In this document: positions 1 to 8,755 of the stretch, piece by piece
Layout: the number at the start of each line of letters is the position of its first letter
Position numbering within the stretch: the first letter of the stretch is position 1
Source: an uncultured Gemmatimonadaceae bacterium
GTDB lineage: Bacteria > Gemmatimonadota > Gemmatimonadetes > Gemmatimonadales > Gemmatimonadaceae
DNA length: 63,930 nt
Assembly: GCA_955652635.1 (NCBI GenBank)
Contig: CATPBN010000103.1
Span: 1-63,930 of the forward strand
Direction: 5' to 3'
Translations under genes and position numbers: made by a program
Notes under the pieces: model-generated
Seen by the model: only the letters and a program-made list of their open reading frames with translations
The model's database searches: none
What the model was told of the DNA's origin: nothing

Positions 1-2441
1 AAGAGCAGGAGGACGCCATTCGCAAAGGGCTCAAACGCGGGGATCTCAAGATCACGTTTCACGGCGAAAGGCTGCACGGCTCCTACGCGCTCATTCGCAT
101 GAAATTCGCACGTGACGGGTCTTCATCCAAGCCGCAGTGGCTTCTCATCAAGCATCACGATGAGCTCGCGAGTGACCGGGATGTCATTGCAGAGAACATG
201 ACGTCGGTCGAAACGGGCCGCACAATGGAAGAAATAGCGACGGGAAAGACCAAAATCTGGCGAAGCAATCGCGAGCCCAAAAAGGCAGGCACGGTATCGT
301 CACCGCTTAAGTCGAGCCCGGCGAAAGAATCGTCGGCGAAGCTTCCTATCAAGACGAGTGCAGAGAAACCAGCGTCGGCGAAGCTCTCGCTCAAGTCACT
401 CGAGCCGATGTACGCCAGCATCGGAAGCGAGGTGCCAGGCGAGGGCTGGACGTTCGAGCCCAAGTACGATGGGATTCGGGTTCTGGCCTTCGCAACCTCA
501 GCCGAGGTAAAGCTCATTACCCGGAACGGCAAAGACAAAGCGCAGCAATTTCCCGAGATCGTCGCGGCGCTGAAGAAGCTGGCAGCTCAGCCCCGACGAT
601 CATTCGTGCTCGACGGCGAGATCGTCGCGCTCATCAACGGAGAGCCAGCACGATTCCAGGAGCTTCAGGGCCGCATGCATGTAAAAGCGTCGCATATGAT
701 CGAACGGCTCTCGTCTTCCACGCCCGCTGCGCTCATTCTCTTCGATATACTCATTGACGGGGACGAGGTGCTGATCAAGGAGCCGTGGTCGGAGCGGCGC
801 GTTCGCCTCGTCAGGCGAGTCGGAAAACGCATCTCGGAGCAGCTTCGCATTACGGAGTCGGGACAGGGCGATGGGAAGAAAATGCTGGAGAAGGCACGTC
901 GTCAGGGCTGGGAGGGAATCATCGCCAAGCGCGTTGACTCGCGCTACGAACCCGGCAGCCGGTCGCACAATTGGCTCAAGCTGAAGATCGAATTCAGGCA
1001 GGAGTTCGTAGTCGGCGGGTATACCGAACCGCGAAACAGCCGTGAGCACATCGGCGCGCTTCTCCTCGGCTACTTCGACCACGGCAGGTTCATCTACGTC
1101 GGCCACACTGGTGGCGGCTTTACCCGACAGGGCTTGGAGGAGATGTATCGCCGTCTCAAGCCGCTGGAGAGAAAGACTTCGTCGTTCGAAGAGACTCCGA
1201 AAACGAACGAGGAGGCCCACTGGGTGAAGCCGGAAGTTGTCGTCGAAGTGAAGTTCAGCGAATGGACGGCGGACCGGCGCCTCCGGCAGCCAATTCTCCT
1301 TGGGGTGCGCGACGACAAGGATCCAGATGAAGTCGGTCTCGAGCCGACGAGCGTCCAGAAAAAGTCAGCACAGGGCAGTAAGATCGCCAACCGGCAGTCC
1401 CGGATCAGCGTTGCTGCCCGCGCCAAACCGGCGACGAAGGTTCCGCCGCGAAAGTCCGCTCGGCGAACCCAGTCGGTTGGGGGTCCGCACGGAAAAATCG
1501 ATAAAGCCGCGCTTCTGGCGCAGTTGACGGCAATCGAGGAAAGGGGCGGGGACGGTTCCCTCGACTTCGCTGACGGAAAGGCGCTCAAAGTCTCCAACCT
1601 GGACAAGATCTTTTTCCAGCAGGAGAAGTACACCAAGGGCGACGTAATGCGCTTCTACACGCGTATCGCGGACTTCATCCTGCCGGTGATGCGGGATCGC
1701 CCGCTCGTCTTGAAGCGGTTCCCGAACGGGATCAACGGGGAGAGCTTCTACCAGCAGAAGCCGTCGGAGACTACGCCGCCCGAGGTCTGGGTAGACCTGA
1801 TAGAAACCGACGGGGGAGAAAAGCAGCGCCGCATCATCGGGGGAGATCTCCTCACGCTTCTCTACACGATCCAGCTGGGGGCCATCTCGGTCGACCCGTG
1901 GCACTCGCGCGTTCAATCGCTGGAGTACGCCGACTACACGATCATCGATCTGGACCCGGGACCGCGCGCCAACTTTGCCCGTGTGGTTCAGGTCGCGCGC
2001 TGGGCCAAAGAGGTGATCGACGGATTCGGGCTCAATGCGGCGATCAAGACCTCCGGCTCCACGGGGTTACATATCTATCTACCTCTACCCCCACGCACAC
2101 CGAATGAGGCAGCGACGATCGTCGCGCAATTGATAGCTACGAAAGTTGCTGACGCACACCGCAAGGAGGCAACGATCGAGCGCTCTGTCAAAGCGCGTGG
2201 GGCCGCAACGGTTTACGTCGACTACCTCCAGAACATCCAGGGCAAGACCGTTGCGAGCGCCTACAGCGTGCGTGCAAAACCGGGAGCTACGATTTCAACT
2301 CCCCTCGAATGGAATGAGCTGACCGACGGTCTCGACCCGCGCTCGTTCCATTTGGGAAATGCCGCCGCGCGTTTCGAAAAGATTGGAGATGTCTGGAGCG
2401 AAGCGATGAGGAAGAAGAATTCGCTTCAGGCGCTCGCTTAG
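1..2441 (+). CDS. ligD: DNA ligase D, 5' end outside window
   Basis: Multifunctional enzyme of bacterial non-homologous end joining: it trims, fills and seals double-strand breaks together with Ku. The reading frame is open from base 3, so the N-terminus lies upstream of the window; 812 residues are visible. The order is 3'-phosphoesterase (only its end, with a GERLHGSYALIRM-type motif), then ATP-dependent ligase with catalytic lysine in KYDGIR (codon at 462), EGIIAKR and WLKLK, then a primase/polymerase domain with DLDPG and TSGSTGLHIYLPL. A Lys/Ser/Ala-rich linker separates phosphoesterase and ligase. This PE-LIG-POL order is one of the known arrangements. No Ku gene is in the window; it may lie upstream. 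An internal ATG at 99 is not the true start. Confidence 0.95.
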   Translation, partial: EQEDAIRKGLKRGDLKITFHGERLHGSYALIRMKFARDGSSSKPQWLLIKHHDELASDRDVIAENMTSVETGRTMEEIATGKTKIWRSNREPKKAGTVSSPLKSSPAKESSAKLPIKTSAEKPASAKLSLKSLEPMYASIGSEVPGEGWTFEPKYDGIRVLAFATSAEVKLITRNGKDKAQQFPEIVAALKKLAAQPRRSFVLDGEIVALINGEPARFQELQGRMHVKASHMIERLSSSTPAALILFDILIDGDEVLIKEPWSERRVRLVRRVGKRISEQLRITESGQGDGKKMLEKARRQGWEGIIAKRVDSRYEPGSRSHNWLKLKIEFRQEFVVGGYTEPRNSREHIGALLLGYFDHGRFIYVGHTGGGFTRQGLEEMYRRLKPLERKTSSFEETPKTNEEAHWVKPEVVVEVKFSEWTADRRLRQPILLGVRDDKDPDEVGLEPTSVQKKSAQGSKIANRQSRISVAARAKPATKVPPRKSARRTQSVGGPHGKIDKAALLAQLTAIEERGGDGSLDFADGKALKVSNLDKIFFQQEKYTKGDVMRFYTRIADFILPVMRDRPLVLKRFPNGINGESFYQQKPSETTPPEVWVDLIETDGGEKQRRIIGGDLLTLLYTIQLGAISVDPWHSRVQSLEYADYTIIDLDPGPRANFARVVQVARWAKEVIDGFGLNAAIKTSGSTGLHIYLPLPPRTPNEAATIVAQLIATKVADAHRKEATIERSVKARGAATVYVDYLQNIQGKTVASAYSVRAKPGATISTPLEWNELTDGLDPRSFHLGNAAARFEKIGDVWSEAMRKKNSLQALA

Positions 2442-2447
2442 CAGGAC

Positions 2448-2756
2448 TTAACGCCCGCCGTTTCCTACTTTGCGGAGAGGAAGCTCGATCTGTCCGCTTT
2501 CTGCTTCGCTCTGCTTCGAAGAATCTCCGAAGATCGGATCGCTCGACTCGTCGACCATGTGGGTGAGCTTGTAGTAGAAGTGGAGCGAATGGATCGGCGC
2601 CATGAAGCTCCGGTTGCCGGCGCGGGAGATGGCAACGGCCTCTTCGCGCACTCTACGTGGTAGATCGCGCGCTGCGGGAAGTGCCAAAAGTCGCTGTATC
2701 TCTGTGCTGTCTCGTGCGAGCAAAGCTGCGCACAAACCGTCCAGATAAGCCAGCAT
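2448..2756 (-). CDS. Conserved-looking small protein of unknown function
   Basis: 102-residue protein that I do not recognise. It is rich in Leu, Ala and Arg in its first half (predicted helical, with RRVREEA), and has an acidic, Ser/Glu-rich tail. There is no signal peptide or membrane segment, and no cysteine motif. A good ribosome binding site (AAAGGAG) lies about 10 nt before the ATG, which supports a real gene. It ends 6 bp from the convergent ligD stop and lies downstream of the nrtR-like gene on the same strand, about 117 nt away, so it may be co-transcribed. Function cannot be inferred from sequence or context. Confidence 0.6.
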   Translation of the reverse strand: MLAYLDGLCAALLARDSTEIQRLLALPAARDLPRRVREEAVAISRAGNRSFMAPIHSLHFYYKLTHMVDESSDPIFGDSSKQSEAESGQIELPLRKVGNGGR

Positions 2757-2873
2757 AGCTACCGGGCTCCTTTGTCAAAGGGTCGAGCCTTAGGTACACA
2801 TTGCAACTAATACACCGCCGCCGCAAGGGGTTCCAGCGGGCTAACAGGGCTTATACCTAGCTGTTACGAGGTT

Positions 2874-3545
2874 TCAGGGAAAGAGGAAATCGAACCTCAC
2901 ACCCCGGTGAGGTCTACGCCTTTTCTTCGGTGCATACCGATAAAGTTGGGCGGGTCGGCCTCTCCCTTCGCTGCGCCATTCGTCTGTAGGTTCGACGAGC
3001 CAGGCGGCCTGAAGGGCACGTCGAAAACTGGCTTTGTGCAGGCGTTTACCAAGCAGCAGTTCATACACCTGTTGCAGCTCGCTCAGTGTGAACGTCGAAG
3101 GCAGAAGTCTGAACGCAATCGGGGCCTGATCGAGTCGGCTTTGTATGGTTCGCGTCGCAGCTTCGACGATGGCGCGCTGACGGGGAGAAAGCGGAGGCAG
3201 ATCCCGCATCGGAAACCAGGTGTAACCTGCAGTGGGAGAAGCGGTTTCGTGCGGTACGAGTCCGACGAATGCAATGGAAATCTCGGACTCGCTGGGATGA
3301 CGTTTGGCGTCTCCGAATGCTCCGATTTGCTCAGTCCAGATCGGAGACTCACCCAACGCGTGTTCGGCCACTCTGATAGCCGCAGCCTCGAGAGTCTCGC
3401 CCGTCTGCGGAGCCCGCCACGGAAGAGCCCAACGCTCACGTTCAGTCGAGCCGCGGGTCAGAAGAATTGCCAGCTCATTCCCCATCGCGGTCACCAGCAC
3501 GACATCGACACTGTACGGGCTGGTTCTGGAGGGACGTTCGCGCAT
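2874..3545 (-). CDS. NrtR-type transcriptional regulator (degenerate Nudix + winged helix)
   Basis: 223 residues: an N-terminal Nudix fold (about 10-135) followed by the winged-helix domain typical of NrtR (FTLSELQQVYELLLGKRL, GRGRPAQLYRY). NrtR proteins use a catalytically dead Nudix domain to sense ADP-ribose or related nucleotides and repress NAD-metabolism genes. Here the Nudix box reads RVAEHALG where a hydrolase has R-E-U-x-E-E-x-G. The metal-binding glutamates are therefore gone, which favours a sensor over an enzyme. A perfect palindrome sits 11 nt upstream of the start, so autoregulation is likely. No NAD-pathway gene is adjacent; the target regulon must lie elsewhere. Family assignment is firm, effector is inference. 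Confidence 0.85.
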   Translation of the reverse strand: MRERPSRTSPYSVDVVLVTAMGNELAILLTRGSTERERWALPWRAPQTGETLEAAAIRVAEHALGESPIWTEQIGAFGDAKRHPSESEISIAFVGLVPHETASPTAGYTWFPMRDLPPLSPRQRAIVEAATRTIQSRLDQAPIAFRLLPSTFTLSELQQVYELLLGKRLHKASFRRALQAAWLVEPTDEWRSEGRGRPAQLYRYAPKKRRRPHRGVRFDFLFP

Positions 3546-3556
3546 GATGAAGCGAA

Positions 3557-3577
3557 TTAGTCACCTTTTGTGACTAA
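3557..3577. promoter_or_regulatory. Operator palindrome of the nrtR-like gene
   Basis: Perfect 8-bp inverted repeat (TTAGTCAC and GTGACTAA) around a 5-bp centre, ending 11 nt before the start codon of the minus-strand NrtR-type gene. A TTGACT hexamer reading toward the gene (3578-3583) abuts its far edge, so the palindrome would cover the core promoter. Size, symmetry and position fit an autorepressor site of the NrtR family. Confidence 0.75.
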
Positions 3578-3744
3578 AGTCAAGACCGCTTCAGATTTTT
3601 TTGTGGGTGACGTCGCAGGTGTTTGCGAAACGCCGCGAGGAATGTGACTCTGATATACGATTCGACTGTGGCGCCGTCAACAGAAAAGGATCCGAACCGA
3701 TTTCCTCATCGCGTCAACTGACCTGACGACGAGACAACGTTCAG

Positions 3745-5529
3745 CTACTTCGGTACCGGAGCCCTCTCAATTCCCGTTCCGCGCGTCGCGTATGGCGGTA
3801 TGCTGATCGGTAGGTGACCTGAGATCGCGGACGAGCCGAGCAGTGCTCGCGCCGCCGCAGTCTGGGAAACCGGAAAACCACCCCACGCAACCAGGTAAGT
3901 GCCAATCGATGGCAGTTGCTGAAGCAGGTATGGATTTCCGAAAGCGACCACAATTGGTTTTCTCCCACGCTGAACCAGAGTCTGCACGAAGCTGGCGAAT
4001 GCCTGAGGCGCGCTCGCAGTTACCGCATCCCAGTTCTGACCCACGTAGGAACCGACGATCGTGACATCGGCAGAATCAGCGGCAGCGATGAGACGAGGAA
4101 AATTCAGCGGAGCATCCTCGGTTGCCATGAACTCGGTGCGCAAATTTGGCAATCCCGCGCGAAGCTCCGCGTTGAACGCGTTTCCTGCGCCAAGATCCGC
4201 CCGCCGTGCGAGCGTTATCGACAGAACTTTCGCGGTCCCCGGCGCGATCGGAACCTGCCTCAGTGAATCTCTCACCAGCGTGATGGACTTCTCCGCCACC
4301 CTGCGCGCGATCTGAAGATTTGAGCTGTCGCCCACCAGGAACCGTAAGCCGTTCAGGTCAACGAGCTTCCGCTGCGCGAGCCCGAGCCGGCGCTTCGTTT
4401 CAACGACTCTACGCACTGAAGAATCCAATCGCGCTTCGGTGTAGCGGCCTTCTCTGACGCCGGCTACGACCGCATCAATGGTTTGCGAAACGTCCAGCGG
4501 CTGTATGAGCACATCGATTCCTGCCGCAATCGCGCGCTTCACGGCTTCGTCGGAGCCGTACTGATCAAGGACTCCCCGCATGTCCATCGCGTCGGAGATG
4601 ATTATCCCCTTGAAGCCCAGCTCTCCGCGAAGCAGCGTCGTCAGTACCTTCCGCGAAAGCGTCCCCGGCACGTTTGACGAATCGAGTGCGGGCATTGCGC
4701 CGTGAAAGGACATGATCGCTCCAACTCCGCCGTTCACGGCCGCGCGGAACGGCACCAGCTCCACCGTATCCAGTCTGCTCCGGCTCACAGTCACCACTGG
4801 CAACGCCAGATGGGAATTCACTCCAGTGTCGCCGTGTCCAGGAAAGTGCTTGCCCGTGGCAATCATCCCATGATCCTGCACTCCATGGATGAAGGCGACG
4901 CCCAGGCGCGCGTCGAGCTCCGGATCTTCCCCGTATGAGCGGGTATTGATGACGGGATTGTCGGGATTGTTGTTGACGTCGAGCACTGGTGCGTACGCGA
5001 TGTGGATTCCCAGCGCTCGCCCCTCGATCGCCGTGAGTTTCCCCTGTTCGTAAGCAAGCGTGGTGTCACGAGTTGCACCGACAGCCATCTCGGGAGGAAA
5101 TACGATCGCGCCACCGAGATCGATCGCATTGGGGACGAAGTAGCCGCCTCTGGCGCGAAATCCCGCGCCTGCTTCAAGATCGGCCCCAAAAAGAAGGGGC
5201 ACCTGGCTCATCGACTGCAGCGCATTCAACTTGGCCGCCACTTCGGTTGGTGAGCCAACCGATATCGTGAAGCCGCCCACTTTTTCTTTCTGGATGTAGT
5301 CGGTAAGTCTGCGCCATTGTGGCGAATCGCCGGACACGAAGTCACCGTACACGCTTGGCCAGACGATCTGCGCTGCCTTCTCGCGAAGTGTGAGCGAGGC
5401 GAGGACGGAATCGGTCCAACGCGACGAGACCGGCCCCCCTGTCACATCCGCCGGATTGGTGCCGGCCGTCTTGCACCCGGAACCAGCGAGCAGCAGGACT
5501 AAAGCGAGTGTTCTCTCCGGGTTCACCAT
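3745..5529 (-). CDS. GH3 family glycosidase lipoprotein (NagZ/beta-N-acetylhexosaminidase-like)
   Basis: 594 residues starting MVNPERTL, with a lipobox (LAGSGC), so probably an exported lipoprotein. The N-terminal TIM barrel holds the family-3 nucleophile in GIIISDAMDMRG and the NagZ-type loop KHFPGHGDTGVNSH. A C-terminal GH3 domain follows (about 400-590). Such enzymes cleave beta-linked N-acetylglucosamine, for example from peptidoglycan fragments. NagZ loops usually read D-S-H; here it is N-S-H, so the general-acid dyad may be altered. I chose this start over a longer open frame because it gives the signal peptide and overlaps the upstream stop as TGATG, implying translational coupling to the YggX-like gene. 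Confidence 0.88.
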   Translation of the reverse strand: MVNPERTLALVLLLAGSGCKTAGTNPADVTGGPVSSRWTDSVLASLTLREKAAQIVWPSVYGDFVSGDSPQWRRLTDYIQKEKVGGFTISVGSPTEVAAKLNALQSMSQVPLLFGADLEAGAGFRARGGYFVPNAIDLGGAIVFPPEMAVGATRDTTLAYEQGKLTAIEGRALGIHIAYAPVLDVNNNPDNPVINTRSYGEDPELDARLGVAFIHGVQDHGMIATGKHFPGHGDTGVNSHLALPVVTVSRSRLDTVELVPFRAAVNGGVGAIMSFHGAMPALDSSNVPGTLSRKVLTTLLRGELGFKGIIISDAMDMRGVLDQYGSDEAVKRAIAAGIDVLIQPLDVSQTIDAVVAGVREGRYTEARLDSSVRRVVETKRRLGLAQRKLVDLNGLRFLVGDSSNLQIARRVAEKSITLVRDSLRQVPIAPGTAKVLSITLARRADLGAGNAFNAELRAGLPNLRTEFMATEDAPLNFPRLIAAADSADVTIVGSYVGQNWDAVTASAPQAFASFVQTLVQRGRKPIVVAFGNPYLLQQLPSIGTYLVAWGGFPVSQTAAARALLGSSAISGHLPISIPPYATRGTGIERAPVPK

Positions 5530-5810
5530 CAGTGACTGATCGTTCCTTTTTTGGTGGTGTCGATGTCGGAGGAAATGCCGGTCTTGAAGAAGAAGGCAGT
5601 CATGTTCTTCGTCAGGAAGGACCGCGCCTGCGGGTCCATCACATTGAGACCGTAATGATTGATCAGCATGGTCTGCTGCTTGAGCCAGTCTGCCCAGCAC
5701 TGCGTGCAGATCTGTTCAACGACGCGGGCCCCGATTGGTCCCGGAAAGGGCGGCTTTACGAACCCCGCGCGCGTCTGACCACACCGCGCGCAGGTCACTG
5801 ATTCAGGCAC
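5529..5810 (-). CDS. YggX-like Fe(2+)-trafficking protein with added Cys pairs
   Basis: 93 residues. The central part (WLKQQTMLINHYGLNVMDP) matches the YggX family, cytosolic proteins linked to iron handling and protection of Fe-S clusters from oxidation. Unlike Escherichia coli YggX, which has a single N-terminal Cys, this one has C7xxC10 and C35xxC38, enough for a four-Cys metal site. It lies between the desaturase gene (8 bp upstream) and the GH3 gene (overlapping TGATG), so the three are probably one transcript. Supplying iron to the di-iron desaturase is a plausible link, but it is inference. Confidence 0.82.
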   Translation of the reverse strand: MPESVTCARCGQTRAGFVKPPFPGPIGARVVEQICTQCWADWLKQQTMLINHYGLNVMDPQARSFLTKNMTAFFFKTGISSDIDTTKKGTISH

Positions 5811-5818
5811 GCGCGGAT

Positions 5819-6568
5819 CTACCTGCGCGCGTAGGAGATTTCAGCCAGGCCGAAAATGGAAAGGAGTCGCAGATACATCCAGCCGATGTCGAATTCGTAC
5901 CACTTGGCCTTGAATTTCGCGGAGTGAGGATCGGCGTGATGGTTGTTGTGCAGCTCCTCGCCACCCAGCCAGATCGCAATCGGGGAGATGTTCCGGCTCT
6001 CATCCTTGACGTCGAAGTTCCGGTAGCCGACTGCGTGACCCACACCATTTACGATCCCGGCCGCCCAGAATGGGATCCAGATCATCTGAACGCCCCAGAC
6101 GAGGGGGCCAACGAAAAAGCCGAACAGATAGATGTCGACAGCCAGCATCACCAGGATGCCAACCCAGTTGAGGGGAGAGAGCAAGTGCCTCTCGAGCCAG
6201 TCGTTCGGGGTTCCCTTTCCATACTTGTCGAGGACTCCAGGCTGGCGAACCGTCTTTCTATAGTAGAAGGCGCCTTTCAGCACGATGTTCCGCAATCCTT
6301 CCATGAGCGGGCTATGCGGATCCCCTTCCCGATCTGCGAACGCGTGATGCTTTCGATGGCATGCCACCCATTCCTTCGTGACGATGGCTGTCGAGAGCCA
6401 CAGCCAGAGGCGCATGGGCAACGCTGCGAGGAAGTGCAGCTTGACTCCGCGATGGGTTTGGGCCCGGTGCAGAAAGAGCGTGACGGACACATTGGTGAGG
6501 TGTCCAGCAACTATTACGAACAAAATCGGCTTCCACCAAGCCGTCGCCCAGCTTCCAAAATCCGGCAT
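5819..6568 (-). CDS. Membrane fatty-acid desaturase (delta-9 type)
   Basis: 249 residues, integral membrane di-iron enzyme that introduces a double bond in acyl chains, tuning membrane fluidity. The three histidine boxes are visible: HRAQTH (near residue 34), HRKHH (near 71) and HNNHH (near 207). Hydrophobic segments flank them (about 12-30 and 130-170). The length is shorter than eukaryotic stearoyl-CoA desaturases but normal for the bacterial acyl-CoA/acyl-lipid type. First gene of a likely desaturase-yggX-GH3 run. The electron donor is not encoded nearby. Confidence 0.92.
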   Translation of the reverse strand: MPDFGSWATAWWKPILFVIVAGHLTNVSVTLFLHRAQTHRGVKLHFLAALPMRLWLWLSTAIVTKEWVACHRKHHAFADREGDPHSPLMEGLRNIVLKGAFYYRKTVRQPGVLDKYGKGTPNDWLERHLLSPLNWVGILVMLAVDIYLFGFFVGPLVWGVQMIWIPFWAAGIVNGVGHAVGYRNFDVKDESRNISPIAIWLGGEELHNNHHADPHSAKFKAKWYEFDIGWMYLRLLSIFGLAEISYARR

Positions 6569-6641
6569 TACTTACTCCACTGATCTGTATCGGGTACACC
6601 CGCAATCTATCGGAGAGCCCTTCTTAAACCAAACGACCACA

Positions 6642-8636
6642 CTACTCGCGCGTAACCGGTCCCGCGCGATTCGCCGGCGGTGGGCTTCCCCACGTGTCGT
6701 TCGACGAGTTCCAGTCCGGGACCGAAGGGTCGGGCCAGAGCCGAACACCAGTCACTGGACCACGGACCGGTAGCACCGCCTCGAATCGATTGCCACGAGC
6801 CCAGATGTTGACCGGTAGGGAGAAATCCTGAGTTGTACCGTCCGCATAGCCTACCCGGAGCCGGACCGGAAACGGGATGGATGAATTCCGCCGCAGCGCG
6901 ATCACCGCGAATGTCTCTCCCTCGGAGGTGCGTGTGGAAACGCTCTCGATGCCGATGTCGAGAACGTCTGTAGTATAGAAGAAGCTATGCCAGAACCAGG
7001 ACAGATCTTGTCCGGCTGAATTCTCGATGCTCCGAAAGAAATCCCCGGGTGTGGGATGCTTGAACGCCCAGGCCCTGGTGTACTCGCGAAAGGCGGCATC
7101 GAATAGGTCAGGCCCAACGATATGGTTCCGCAGCGTCAGCAGCACAACTGCGGGCTTCCGGTAACCGATCGCGCCCAGCGCGGAAGCAGCGATGTTATCC
7201 GGCGCAGTCATGAGCGGCGACTGGGTTCCCTGCGTCACTGCGTCGCCCCAGTTCTTCAGGTAGCCTGGATACGCATTTTCTCCCGGATAACGAGCCTCAC
7301 TTGCGAAGGCATTGAGATAGGTGTTGAAGCCTTCGTCCATCCAGGCATAGCGACGCTCATTCGAGCCGACAATCATCGGAAACCATTCATGGCCGTGTTC
7401 GTGGTTGAGGACGCCGAATATCGACGCGGGGTCATCATTACCGTAGCCCACCATTACGAACATCGGATATTCCATACCGCCAACCGGGCCTGCGACGCTC
7501 GTCGCCTGCGCATAGGGATATGGAAGGAAGAGCTGCGAGTACTGACGAATCGTCCACGCTGTTTGCTCGGCCGCGTGTTCCCAGGCTTTGCCGGCTTTGG
7601 GGAATTCGTAGTACGCTTGTGCGAGCACCCCGTTCCAATTGGTTCCGTCCCATCTGAAATCAGGAGCGCCTGCCCACGCGACATCGCGGACGTGTTGGGC
7701 GCGAAAGCGCCAGGTTTTTGTTCCCGCAATCTGTCGTGTCTTTGCCGTAGCCGCTTCCGACTGGGTAATGATTTGAACCACGTCGGTGCTCCGTGACGCC
7801 GTTCCAAGACGCCGACGTTGTTCCGCGGTCAGGACCTCTTCGGGATTCTGCAGCACGCCACTGCCGGCGACGGTGTATCCCGCTGGCACCGTCACCGAAT
7901 AGTCGAAGTCTCCGTACTCCAGATAGAACTCGCCCTGGCCGAGGTACGGATCGGTGTTCCATCCCCGGACGTCGTCGTAGACCGCCATTCGCGGGTACCA
8001 CTGTGCGATCTCGAACAGCAGGCTGTCCCGTCCCATCCGATCCGATCCATGCTCCGGCACCCTGAAGGAGTACTTGATCGAGATCGTCGCTTTTCCACCG
8101 CCGGCCGGGGGTGGCGTGGGAAGATCGAGACGCATCATGGTGTCATTGATCCGGGGCCGCACTGATGTCCTGTTTACCTCCACATCAGTCAGGTCGTAGC
8201 CTCCCTGGAATCCCCTTACTCCCCAACGCGAGTCGGCAGGAAACAGCGCGGATCCTTTGCTTCCCGCCCGGTACAGATTCTGGTCGACTTGAACCCAGAC
8301 ATATCGCAGGGTGTCGGGCGAATTATTGGTATATCTGATCTCCACCGAGCCGTTGAGTTGCGCCGCGACAGTGTCGAGTGATGCAGCTATCGTGTAGTCC
8401 GCTCTTTGTTGCCAGTAGTCTGGGCCCGGCACACCGCTCGATGAGCGGTAGCGATTCGGGCCCGGCCAGTCGATCCGGTTGGTGGTCGCAAAAGGATCAT
8501 CGCGTTGCGTATCGAAAACAGATCCGGTTGTTGTGGCCGTGGTAGCTGGAGTCTCCATTCGCACCGGCGCGAGAATGACGGGGGTTTGCTGCGTGCACGC
8601 GGCAAGCGCAGCAAGCAGAAAGGCGTAACTCTTCAC
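6642..8636 (-). CDS. M1 family zinc metallopeptidase lipoprotein
   Basis: About 664 residues. The GTG start at 8636 gives VKSYAFLLAALAAC, a short signal peptide with lipobox, so an exported lipoprotein is expected; a longer open frame upstream lacks a signal and is rejected. The zinc site HEHGH followed 18 residues later by the third ligand Glu (WMDEGFNTY) is the gluzincin/M1 pattern. The exopeptidase motif before it reads GGMEYP, close to the M1 GxMEN consensus. Probably cleaves peptides outside the cytoplasm. Diverges from the aldo/keto reductase gene with about 120 bp between starts. Confidence 0.88.
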   Translation of the reverse strand: MKSYAFLLAALAACTQQTPVILAPVRMETPATTATTTGSVFDTQRDDPFATTNRIDWPGPNRYRSSSGVPGPDYWQQRADYTIAASLDTVAAQLNGSVEIRYTNNSPDTLRYVWVQVDQNLYRAGSKGSALFPADSRWGVRGFQGGYDLTDVEVNRTSVRPRINDTMMRLDLPTPPPAGGGKATISIKYSFRVPEHGSDRMGRDSLLFEIAQWYPRMAVYDDVRGWNTDPYLGQGEFYLEYGDFDYSVTVPAGYTVAGSGVLQNPEEVLTAEQRRRLGTASRSTDVVQIITQSEAATAKTRQIAGTKTWRFRAQHVRDVAWAGAPDFRWDGTNWNGVLAQAYYEFPKAGKAWEHAAEQTAWTIRQYSQLFLPYPYAQATSVAGPVGGMEYPMFVMVGYGNDDPASIFGVLNHEHGHEWFPMIVGSNERRYAWMDEGFNTYLNAFASEARYPGENAYPGYLKNWGDAVTQGTQSPLMTAPDNIAASALGAIGYRKPAVVLLTLRNHIVGPDLFDAAFREYTRAWAFKHPTPGDFFRSIENSAGQDLSWFWHSFFYTTDVLDIGIESVSTRTSEGETFAVIALRRNSSIPFPVRLRVGYADGTTQDFSLPVNIWARGNRFEAVLPVRGPVTGVRLWPDPSVPDWNSSNDTWGSPPPANRAGPVTRE

Positions 8637-8755
8637 GTTTTGAAGGCTGTTGTGTTGAGGAATTCGTAAGTTGCGGGCGGTCAAACAGCAACGTAAGGGC
8701 CAGTCCCCGTGACATCCACTTGCGCGAGTTGTCCGACGTCCGTAGCCTCTCCCCA

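Noticed and set aside
5530..5700. Longer open frame extending the GH3 gene upstream
   Set aside because: It runs through the YggX-like gene and destroys the signal peptide; the ATG at 5529 fits both the lipobox and the TGATG overlap.
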